This document shows, piece after piece, positions 50,532 through 61,100 of a stretch of DNA of 64,000 nt. Position 1 is the stretch's first letter. Every line of letters starts with the position of its first letter. A program made the position numbers and the translations under genes. The DNA is from Datnioides undecimradiatus (Eukaryota; Chordata; Actinopteri; Lobotiformes; Datnioididae): positions 4,526,001 through 4,590,000 of the forward strand of contig WARS01000052.1 of the NCBI GenBank assembly GCA_008933995.1, read 5' to 3'. Under the pieces are notes generated by a model. The model saw only the letters and a program-made list of their open reading frames with translations, had not been told where the DNA came from and did no database searches.

Positions 50532-50837
50532 CATCCTCTTTGGTTCTCATCCTCACTGGGGCACTCTCAGGGCCTGGGCCCACGTCAGTGTGTGCCCTCA
50601 CCCACACCTGATACTCAGTCCACTTCTCCAGGCCCTCCAGCACATAGCTGGTAGCGTCTGCGCCGATGCCCGCTACCTCATGCCGCTCCGTGTCCTCCCC
50701 AGCCAGGGCCTGGTAGCTGACTGTGTAGCGCACAATGGCACCGTGGCGGCTGGCAGCGGGCGGTGCCACCCAACTCACCTTGAGGCTGGTGGAGCTCAGG
50801 CTGACCAGATGTACCTCCTGAGGGGGGGCGGATGGGG
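50532..50837 (-). CDS. ptprf: ptprf exon: FN4, in-frame cassette
   Basis: A single 306-nt exon encodes all of FN4, from PSAPPQEVHLVSLSSTSLK to PVRMRTKED. The FNIII Trp (VSWVAPPA) and the conserved LAR stretch LEKWTEYQVWVRAHTDVGPG are present. Both flanking introns are phase 1 and the length is divisible by three, so the module can be skipped without a frame change. LAR-family genes are known to produce isoforms lacking FNIII repeats in this part of the ectodomain. Whether this fish gene does so cannot be read from DNA. Confidence 0.96.
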
Positions 50838-53800
50838 CTGTAGGAGGAGGGGAGCACAACCACACGGAGGGGGGCACGGATCAAGCAAACAAAAAATAAA
50901 CAAAAACACAAGCAAACTTAAGGCAGAACTGGAAGCTGTTTGTACACTTTTTCAGTATGAGTATTAAAATGTCAAAACGCACCCACAAAATTTGGCTACA
51001 TATGACCTGAAACTAAATAATTTCACCACTCACATTTCCCTATTGAGCAGGGTTTTTTTGTATTTTCTACTGCCTACATAATTTTTCTAAATAAAAGCTC
51101 AAATATGGACAGGCGTTATAAATTCAGCTTGGAAAATACAAAGCTGTAGAAAGTGGCATTTTCATTTCAGTGACAATATAAAGTTTATAAATGACCTGTG
51201 CATGTCTAGGCTTCTGTATTACACCTATAAATAAATGAAGCTGGGTTTATTATAACACAGGACACAGATATGGAGGATGAAGACTGGATTTTTTATATCT
51301 GAAATACATGACGTTGAGATCCAGTAAACCTATTCCATTTCTCTTCCTTGTATTAAAGGTCTACATCTAAGTCACTTTCTGAGCTCAGATTCAGAAATTA
51401 CTCACTCATACTGTAGGTGACAGGTTTAGAAATATTCCATTGCAAGTTTGAAAATAACATTTTAATTTTGCATACTGAATTCAAAAAGCTTCCACACTAA
51501 ACAGGATGCTACCTCCGGACTGAGAGATTGGCTGCAAAAACACATTACCAGGCTACTGTTGAAGCTGTGTTTGGCACTACACAGGCCATGAAACTACAGG
51601 GTGGGCTGAATGGAATATAAAATGTGCCAAAATATTACAAGGCGATGCTTTTATAAAGACGTAATTTGTCCCTAACTGCCCTCTCTGCTGCCTTTTGCAG
51701 AATGCGGCGGGAGCAATAAAGTGGCCATAGATGTGCGAGAGTGTGAACAAGTGCTTGACAGTGTTGACTGGTGTTCACACATTGATGCAAAAGCTCTGGG
51801 CTTCATAACTGTTTTTGACAGACTCTGTTTGGTACTGCAGCTGAGATGAACTACACTGTCTCTGAAGTCAGACATTAAGCTTTAATCATTTCATAATCAC
51901 AAACAGTTATGAAAACTCCAGCTATTGTTAACATCTGGTTTGTAGCTCGTGAAATGAAGCAATCGATTATCAGAGGGGACAGATTCCTGAATGACTAAGA
52001 TCTACCACATGCTGCTATCATTAACCTTTTGGATTTGAAAGACTAGAATTGAACCAACGTGGTTTAAAACTACTGTTCCACCCTGACATCAACTTGATGT
52101 TTTAATCTAATGTATAGCCAAAATACTAACACGCCGGATTCAGTTATGGTCTGTCCGTCTGTGTTTTCCACACTGTGTTGAAAAACAAATAACATATAGA
52201 GTATGACGTATCCGTACAGAGCTGGTAGTCTCTAGGTACACCTGCGATCTCGGCCAATAAGATTACTGCAGTGAATAATTTTATATGATTTCCAACAGCT
52301 GCCGTATAATATATTTAAACTCTCGAGTCCAGAGAAAAACTAAAATAAACCAATAAAGAATTTTAAAATAAGGAACAAGAACAACACTGAAAACAAATAA
52401 AATAGCATTCATACATTACATGCATCTAACTCGATCACAAACTTATTTACAAAACAAAAGTGACTAAGAAAAAGAAAATTCAAGGTGAGGTTTCAACGTG
52501 TTCTTACAAAGCATGCCCATGAAATTTCTTTTTTAGTAAGCAGAGCAATGAACAGTTAGCTTAAATATGAATCCAAAAAACTAATGCCAGAACACCGCCT
52601 TTCCAAAACACAAGGGTTTAACAGACGAGAATTGAGTCTCATCGGGTGGTCCCCGGTCCGCAGCAGAGCGGACAGAAAATCACAAAGAGCTGACGACACC
52701 ACATGTATTAGAAAAAATGTGACAGACTGAATCAAAACGATGCCGGCGATTTGCAGGATGGATTGTGGTATTGAGGTCCTGATGAATAATCGGCTAGATC
52801 AAAGTCAAATTGGATGAGGGGAGGACAACACCACAGGAAACACATGCGCCTTAGGGGCAAACATGAGCAAGACAAAGAGTGGGTTTAAAAAGCAGTCTTC
52901 TTCCTTTTGTTCAAACCCAATACATGATTATTTAACCAAAGGGATGTAAGGTGTATTCTCATCATTGAGGAGTTCGAGTTATAGATGGAGAAAAAATGGA
53001 CTTTGTGTGTTTTCTGACCAATCGTAATTCAAATATAGATCTGTTTTACTTCTATCAGTGCTTCCTTATGTACTGCTGTAAAATATTTGGTTTCCATTCT
53101 GTGTTATGGTTTCTGGCGTTGGATATAACCTTTTCTTATTACTAACTGATTATTTTGAAATTATCTTGTGCATTGTAACTTAGATATAATTTCCTATTCT
53201 GAGACATTTAAAGACCGTCAAGTCCTTAGCCACGTAGTAGAGTTTTTATCTTTAAACACTTATAAACAGCAAACGAATATGAATGCAGCTCAGTAATGTT
53301 CATTGCTCTGTATCTTTAAAAAAAAAAACCCTATACTACACATTTAAATGCCGCACTAGAAAATGTCACACATTACCACTGCCTGTTTGCCTCAGAACCT
53401 CCCCAAGGATGTCGCTTATTTCATGCACACCATCCTCCTTATGCATGAAATCCAAATTCCGTTCTCCAAAGTCTGTGTCTTTGTGTCTCCTGCCGACAGG
53501 AGGCACAAGACTCATCGCTGCTCGTGATTACATAACTCGGTGGTTGTCAGAGGTGTTGGCTCTTCAATGATTTTGTCTCATCTAATGGGGAAAGGTCTCA
53601 AAAAGAGATATCTGCACCTTCTGTCCATGGTGCTGCAGTAATACAGTCACTGACAGAAGGTGGAACAATGCTGTCCATCTGTTCAATACTGACACATTTG
53701 AAAAGTTGTCTAAAATATATACTACTAAGCGACCACTGATAAGTATCTTCGGAAGTGCACTGGTGATCTCCTGAACCAATCCTTAGGCTTCTGGTATCTG

Positions 53801-54809
53801 AGCAGATTTGGGCTTATTCTAGAGAATCCGTATCCTCAAAAACAAAGCTGATCAACATCTGATCCTCCATTTACTCCACCGTGCTTTCTCCACCATGGCC
53901 TGCTAGTGTTGCAGTGCTGCTCGACAGCCAGTGCAGTATTTTGCAGCATATGCGACTGCGCACAAATCAGCTGTTACTAATTAATGTTAATTCCATGAGA
54001 AACTTGAAGGCAAGCCAAAATTAAACTCGCCTGTTGTTGTGTATGTGTGCCCTCTGCAAGCTGGTGTCTATACTCATCTTTTGTAGGGGAAGGAGCTCTA
54101 CTCTGTAACGCCCCTGTGCAACCAAGAGTGTTTCTGTAGTTCCAGCAGCTCCAACAAAGTGATACGATTTCTCTCTAGGGGTTTGACTCACATCTGTTTC
54201 AGGATTTACATTCTCCCAGTGTAAACTTTTACTTGTATCATAAATGCAATTGTGGTACAAATTAGGAAGGCGCAATTATTCATGTGAACCTTTTGTTTTT
54301 GATAGAAAGTGTTTCGAGTGCTGCTCATAAGGCTCCTGGGTGAGGTGGTGCAAGCATGGTGCCACCACAGCAAAAGAATCAGCAGTCAGCAGGGTGACAT
54401 TTTGAATGCTGGCACTGTAAAAGCACATAATGATATGAGAAAAAAAATAACACAGCACAGCTCACAAAATGTGGGAAAAGGACACATTAAACGTACCTTT
54501 GACACTGAACACAGGGCCTGCCCTCAGATAGATGGACAGGAGGGTTAGTGTTGGTGACAGGGGAGGTGGTGGAAGCGTGAGGCTGGCCGAGATGGCTGCA
54601 CTGTCAGCATTTTATGTTGTGCTGAAATTGACTTGACATTCAAGTTGCCAACGCTGTCTGATTTAAGCTCTACGAAACACAACTCTGTCCTGCCTAAACC
54701 TGCTCCAGCCGGCTGTGGGCGACTGTTACTCCACAACATCAGTGGTCAGTGGACGAAGAGGAGATAAGACAGATGAGAGACAAAGAAAGGAGAAAAATCA
54801 CGGACTTAC
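50838..54809. other. Intron between FN3 and FN4
   Basis: 3972 nt, A+T-rich. The part from about 53380 to 54300 is different in texture, with higher G+C and many short open stretches. It may be an old interspersed repeat, but I could not assign it. Confidence 0.7.
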
Positions 54810-54954
54810 TGGACTGGGCGGTGCGAGCCTCAATGGGCTGTGTGTAGACGCCTAAACCCATCTCAGAGCGGGCTGCCAGTGAGAAACGGTACAAGGTGTC
54901 AGGCTTTAGACCCTCCACAGCGTAGGAGCCGGCGGGGTTGAAGGTTACATGTAT
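54810..54954 (-). CDS. ptprf: ptprf exon: FN3, second half
   Basis: The 145-nt exon encodes IHVTFNPAGSYAVEGLKPD through EARTAQS, completing FN3 with the Leu-Pro-Asp/Thr turn and the YRFSLAARSEMG F-G strands typical of the fold. It enters in phase 0 and leaves in phase 1 (TCCA/GTAAGT), joining to PSAPPQEV of FN4 as Gln-Ser-Thr-Pro. The order and sequence match LAR VTFDP..SYTLEDLKPDTLYRF. The acceptor is a pyrimidine-rich attcag. Confidence 0.94.
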
Positions 54955-55580
54955 CTGAATGGTTAAAATGAAAGATGCCACTGAATTAAAATCAAAGACA
55001 GTAAACAATTACTTTTCGTGCGAGTGAGCTACAGGGTTAGTATATTTTGTATTCCTTTTACTCGGAGGATTTAATCCTCAACTGAGATCCTAAAGCCTAG
55101 TCCGCTCTCTGCTTCCTTCATGCATACAAAGTGGAAAATAAAGCCAAATTTGAGGGCAAGTTGTTCCGAAAACAAATCGTCCTCCGGTTTACAACTAGTG
55201 CAGCAGTCCAGCAGAGTTGAACGAAGGGCCACGATGCTCGGAGACTGAACAGAACAATTTTGCTGTCTACTGTAAATCTTTCTCATCAGCTGGGGAGTTG
55301 ACTGCATTACTACAATAACATTGCTTCAGCCACGGCTTCCCATTCAGAGAAATTGCATCATAAAGAGCAAGATTCATTCGTCTGCAGTCTCACAGCAGAA
55401 TGAGAGATGTGTAAGTGAGATGAATAGGTAGGTAGGCAGGTAGGTAGATAGATAGACAGATAGACAGATAGATAGATAGACAGATAGATAGATAGACAGA
55501 TAGATAGATAGATAGATAGATATAATGGGGATGAAAACACAATTCATAAGACGGTTATAACTTTATGTTGTTATTCTAAC
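54955..55580. other. Intron within FN3
   Basis: 626 nt containing the GATA/GACA array; nothing else seen. Confidence 0.85.
55426..55522. repeat. Compound tetranucleotide array (GGTA/GATA/GACA)n
   Basis: About 97 nt of interleaved GATA and GACA units with GGTA/GGCA at the left end. It occupies a sixth of the 626-nt intron between the two halves of FN3. The mixed units suggest ongoing slippage with point changes. Confidence 0.92.
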
Positions 55581-55714
55581 CTTGCTGTCTGAGCCGGCCT
55601 CCCAGTACTCCAGCTCATACTTAGTGATGGGGTCCTGTACAGGCCACAGCCACGTTAGGAGGATGCGGCTGTCCAGCTCAGCTTCAGCCTCGAAGCTGGA
55701 CGGCTGGGCAGGGA
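55581..55714 (-). CDS. ptprf: ptprf exon: FN3, first half
   Basis: This 134-nt exon supplies the N-terminal strands of FN3, from VPAQPSSFEAEAEL through EYWEAGSDSK. The core Trp is in LLTWLWP. It enters in phase 1 and leaves in phase 0 (AAG/GTTAGA). The segment matches human LAR VPAQPADFQAEVESDTRIQL in register. It is paired with the next exon, 626 nt downstream, to make one FNIII module. Confidence 0.94.
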
Positions 55715-55985
55715 CTGGGTACAGAGGGGTGAGAGGTCAGAGGTTAAAGAATAAAAGGAATAAAAAGAGCACACTTCTGAAACTAAATGTCCTGAACAGT
55801 GTTAGCTGTAATAACCACCCCCTCAATACTGACTGTGTGGGAAGGCATTTGTATGGCAAGTTAATGCATAAATAGCCTTGTGTAAGCATATGTATACAAC
55901 TGAGACAGGCTTAATTTTACATTTGCAAATGAACATACACAGTTTAATTAACACACAAAGCCACATGCAGTGTTTGGCTGCTCAC

Positions 55986-56567
55986 CTCCCTGCTGGGTTT
56001 TGACTTGCAGGATGTCAGAAGGTGGCCCGTCACCTACAGAGGTGAAGCCCAGCACCCGGAGGCTGTAGGTGATATCAGGAGTCAGGCCTGAGATGGTAGT
56101 CAGACTGCTGTCATCTGTGTTGTGTTTCTGCCAGGCACTGAGCGGAGCAGTCAGGTCCGAGCTGTAATAGACCCGGTAGCCCCTGATTTGCCCGTTAGGT
56201 TCCTCGGGCGGTTCCCACTGGACCAGCATTGTGCTGGCACTCAGCATGCGTGCTTGGACGTGCAGCGGTGGCGAGGAGGGGGCCTGTTCACCGGTGCGTG
56301 TCTCCACGGGGTCGCTGGGCGGCCCGCGGCCAATGTTGTTGACAGCCATGACACGAAACTCGTACTCAGAGTAGGGGCTAAGTCCGCCAATGCTGTAACG
56401 GGTGGTTGCCACGCCTTCAACTTCCTGGAAGCCGTTTTCGGAGGACTTGGCTCTGTACTGGATCATGTAGAAGGAGACGGGTTCTGGGTTTCCAGAGTCC
56501 CAGGTGAGAGTCACACTGGTAGCTGTGGTCTCAGTCACAATAAGGGAGGTGGGGGGCTTTGGCAAGG
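55986..56567 (-). CDS. ptprf: ptprf exon: fibronectin III repeats 1 and 2
   Basis: One 582-nt exon encodes two complete FNIII modules. FN1 runs from [21 protein letters not shown] to [10 protein letters not shown], and FN2 from [17 protein letters not shown] to [10 protein letters not shown]. Each carries the FNIII core Trp (TWDSG, VQWEPP) and the Tyr-rich F-strand (YEFRV, YSLRV). The intron phases are 1-1. The donor is taken at CAGGGAG/GTGAGC rather than two possible neighbours because only this choice reads into VPAQP of the next exon, as in mammalian LAR. In the family the first two FNIII repeats bind the synaptic adhesion partner NGL-3 (LRRC4B); that role is inferred from homology. Confidence 0.96.
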
Positions 56568-57861
56568 CTGAGGAGGGAGAAACATGGTATTAGTTTTGAT
56601 ATCAAGAAAAGTTAAAGTAACAATTTTAAAGGTCTCCGTTTAACTGTCTTTGATGACACTAATGGTGATGAGCTGTATTTGAGGGTGTGTTTTACAGCCT
56701 AATTTCCCACAGACCAGAAAAAGCAGAATGCTGCTTCTTCTCATCCTGAGAGTCACATTAGCTCCACCTGCCCTCTCCGGCCGGCCAACCACCGCTGGCT
56801 GATGTAAAACATGTCACTTCTTGTGATTTTTTTTATCGGGATTGTCGCCACTTTTTGTAAAACAGCAAATACAAGGGCTCTCGCCAGAGTAGAATGGGCT
56901 TAATCACCATTGTGTTACCTCATTCGGCAATAGATAGTGACTTAACGGGCACTTATTCAAATGAAAATCTACAGGATTGCTACTTTAAGGACCTGTGGGT
57001 AATTTGAGAAAAATTGGATGTCTGACACATTTGTTACACTCATCCTAAAAAGTAGGCATGACACAGCTAAAATCAGCTCTTGTAAAGTAAAGACAGGACT
57101 GGTCATGTCTCCGTTCTGTAACTCATAGCACTGAAATGATTGTTTCATAGGCTAATCCTTATAGTGCTGTCAGCAGCCAATATCCCCAAATGAATAGAGG
57201 AGCTGGACTGAAATCCCAATTTTGAGATTTCATACCAGCCTGGTCATTACTGACAATAGAAGAAAATTGCAAGAGAGGCTCCCGTTGTGAGTGTACGACA
57301 AATACAAACAAAACAGAGGGTCTTCATTATGGTGTCTTTGAAGAAGGGGGTCTGTTTTGCTGTGGTCCCTCTAAATGACTGTGACATTCTGTGTATCGAT
57401 CAGCTGAGTGGAAAGAGGGATCGATACAGACGACAACTGATAAGAGAGGCTGCAGTGGGTAGACAACACACCCTCATAGTCACGGACACACCAATGGGCA
57501 GAGCTGCGTCCACACAAACACACTCTGTTGCAGAAAAAAAAAAGGATTCAACAAACATGCAGAGAGAAACACACACACACACACAAACCCTGACATGGAC
57601 GCTCATCGACAAAGAGACTGAAAACAGCAACAACCTTTAATTTTAACTCTCAGTATCAAAAGAAATCACAGGCCACAGCACAAGGGCAGGGATGATTATG
57701 TGCAAGAAGTTTCAGAAGCCATTTGAAAGTGGTTTACTCTGTTGTATAACAACCCATCATCAGAAAAACAGAAATTTGTGAATTACTCAAATCACCAGCA
57801 GAGTTCACATCATAACCATGATAACCTCACGCACAGATAGATAGAAAGTGTAGTCTTTTAC
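56568..57861. other. Intron between Ig3 and FN1
   Basis: 1294 nt of unique sequence with a short CA array at 57569; nothing else seen. Confidence 0.85.
57569..57586. repeat. (CA)n short microsatellite
   Basis: Nine CA units in the intron between Ig3 and FN1. Confidence 0.8.
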
Positions 57862-58131
57862 CTTTGACAGTGACCTGAGCGGTGGCTTCTATCATGCCCA
57901 GAGAGGAGATTGCCACGCAGGTGTAGTTCGCCGACTCACGGATGTTGGTGACCTCCAGCACGTTGCGTCCCAGTGGCATCTCTTCCTCCTTGGTCAGCTC
58001 CACCAGGCCCATCGTCCACTTGACGTAGGGCATCGGCGAGCCCACCGCAACACATGTCAGGTTGACGCTGCCGCCGGGCATCACCTCTTGGTTGGTAGGT
58101 GGAATAGAGAATCTGGGTGGGACTCTCCGCA
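57862..58131 (-). CDS. ptprf: ptprf exon: third immunoglobulin domain (Ig3)
   Basis: The 270-nt exon begins with two bases finishing a Val codon and ends with one base of the next codon (phases 1-1). It encodes residues from [11 protein letters not shown] through AQVTVK. The Ig cysteines are visible in VNLTCVAVG and ANYTCVAIS, with the core Trp in PYVKW. ANYT is an N-glycosylation sequon. The acceptor is preceded by ctcag and the donor reads GTAAAAG. In LAR proteins Ig3 follows the heparan-sulfate-binding Ig1-Ig2 pair, which lies outside this window. A four-residue mini-exon known between Ig2 and Ig3 in the family would also lie upstream and is not seen here. Confidence 0.96.
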
Positions 58132-61100
58132 CTGAGGGGACGGAGATGAGCAGGACAAAATTGTGAATAAATAGGATGTGTAATGTGAATATGACAATTT
58201 TATTGTGGTTGCATGAACGGCCTTGCCACCATATAACACCACAAGGCTAAAAGCTAACTCTGGAAAGCTAATAGAATAGAGGGCTGATCGCTTTTGTCCG
58301 AATGTGCAGGCGAGCACAATGGGAATAATAGAACTGTCACGAAATGGCTCTGGAAATTCACAAGGAAACTTTGAGGGGGTGTTTTATCCTCTTGCCTACA
58401 AAAGGGAATATAATCAAAAAAATAGCCCAGTTTTGCTGGAGACTATGTCTGGCCCTCTTTTGTCAAAGTGTCAAATGGTAGCGAGAGTTGCATCATTGAG
58501 AGACCCTGTGGTGATGGCATTGTTTGATTTCTCCTCCCGCTCCCTCTCTCTGGCTCCTTCTGCTCAGCCTGTCTTTCTAAGTCCCTCTCTCGCTCCCTCT
58601 CCCTCTCTTTGTGCAGTTCTGATATGCAGATAGGCTGACATTAAAAAGGGGTTCCCATGGAGACAAGAAAGGCCCGTTGACGTCGCCAGGGACAAGGCAA
58701 ACACCGATGCAGAGGCTCCATGCAATACTGAAAAGCTGGCCCAGAATAAACAGGCAGCCAGCATTTACATATGACTTGTTTTCTATCTAAATAAAGATGC
58801 ACAAGAAATGGCTGCCATATTTACACACTTTAGATCTTTTTCTGGTAACTTTTGGCAACCACAACAAACTTATCCGCGTGACACGCAAAAGAAAACCTGA
58901 CTTGACAGTGCTATGAGAGCACCCATCAGTGTCAGAAGGGTTACATTTATGATATGCTGAATATTACCGTGGCATGAGCTGGATGAATGTGTGACGAAGT
59001 CGCTCTGACTTCTTTAACCTTGTTCGGGAAGTAAAGAAAGCCTAGCCAAACATTTAGCTCTCTAGTGAGGACCCACTATTGCTATCCCACTACTGCTGGT
59101 TGTATGTATTTAAAACACTGTGGTATGAAACTATCCCTGTGGAATTTATAGTGCTTGTTTCCCCTAATGCACAACAGCATCTCTGTCTCTCTCTGGGAAA
59201 AAAAAAACAAAAACCCTTGACTGTAATTGCTCTTTTGCACCGGTCTCCATGAAAATGGATTTTCAAATGTGAGTCTCCCTCCACCTTCCCTTTCCCCAAC
59301 CCTTCACCCCCCACCCTCCCGGATCTAATTTGAACCAGAACGCTGTTACTATATAGCCATGCTTGTTATTCCCCTCATTATGTGGTGAAATGGAAAAAAA
59401 GAAAAACACAAAAGCACCTTTTGAGATTCCAGTCAGGAAAAGGCTGGTTCTCTGGACCACACTATAATAAGGGGGGACCTGGTTCACACTCATCTGAATT
59501 TTCCCAAAATAATTGAGGTGCTGTACATTGGCCCGGCGTTGTTTTGTTTATTGGCACAATCATGTGGGCTTAAACTACTTTGCTCGATATCTCATAAAAA
59601 CATTAATATTGCAGTTCTGAGACACAAAAACTAACTGAATCCTGCATGTTTTGGAATCTGGACTTTTGATTTTGTTCCCCACAATATCTGAGATCAATCG
59701 TAACTTTGCAGTTCTAACCTTTTCAGGAGGCGTGTGGAAAAATCAATGCAACAGTGGGAACTTAAAAATCAGGCTTAAAAATGAGTATTGATGACGACGA
59801 CGATGATGAAGTTTACAAAACGACTCAGTGAACAAGAGGGCACAACACAGTTACTATATTAGGACAGTTTCATGCAGGAAAAACGTTACACACATCAGCT
59901 GCCTAGAAAAAGATGGACATCAGCCATGGCATCTGCTTTCTGTGGTTCACAGGCATATGGCTGACTTTCTAATGGAAAGACTGGACAGGACGAGTCGCGT
60001 TGCTAGCCTGGGAACAGGACAGGGACGACATTCTCAAGCAAAGCATGCATAGGAGCTAAGGAGAGATATGGGATGGGATCACAAGCCTGAGTACGCAGAG
60101 AGAAGAAGATAAAGGAAGGACTTGGTCCAATTTTCTCATGTAAATGACTGAACATCTGATTTCCAGTACGACTAACGCACGACAGACTTTCCTTTGAGAA
60201 AGAAAATCGTTAGTATTCCACTTACGCTGGTGGCCACCTGTGTCTTCTCACACAACTGTAATATTTTCAAAGTGTAGCTGTTTTTCACAACGTAGTATGC
60301 TTGTGAAAAAGAGAAACCTGAGAGAAGCGGCCCTAATGTAAAACCATTAAGCTCAAAGTATCTGTTATTCTTTCATGATTCCATAGACTAAACAGTGCTA
60401 AGAGCAGTCAGTCAATGGGGCCTGTGTATATTGAACACTTAATGTTGTGAATAATTCATGTCGTGCGGTTAAGTTTGGAGAGGTGCTGTGGAACAAAATG
60501 ACTAGAGGGCAGGTAATTGTTATCGATTCCCCCGAAGCCTCTCTCCTGTTGAGAGCGGCTTGGAGAGACGGGCTCCGGGACTCTATCAAAACCACAAAAT
60601 AAGCCCCGTCTCCACTCTGCCTGCCTGCTTGCTGGATACCTATAAATTTAACTGCCTTGACAAAGTGCCCAAGGATAGCAGAACCTGTTCAGTCAATCAA
60701 TATCCAAGCAAACTGGCACAGAGTCAGCGGGCTCCCAGGCTTCCTGGCAGCACTGCTGGGCTACCATGATGGCTGATCATCCCCCTGTCAGCACGCTGCC
60801 AGCTCATTCTTAAATATTCTATAGGTCAGCTCTTTGCACAGCAGTGTTTTACAGATGGAACGAGTAGGGAGATAATTTCCAAAACATTAGTTCTGTTGGA
60901 CAGTGTCAATGTCATCATTCATTAACTCTAAAAAAGAAGTTCAGTCTATAAATGTGTGTATCGAGGACCAAATTTCCTGATATTAACCACTTGCTTCCAA
61001 TATTTATTGAAATATACTCAGCTTTGACACAGAGCTTTTCGGAAAAGTAGTTGAGACATGTAGTGAATGCTTCGAAACTCTTGCAACACAGCATAATAAA

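Noticed and set aside
54325-54372. Short phrase (ctcctgggtgaggtg and flank) resembling part of a fish LINE-like repeat
   Set aside because: The match is under 50 nt and has no neighbouring element body, so it may be chance.
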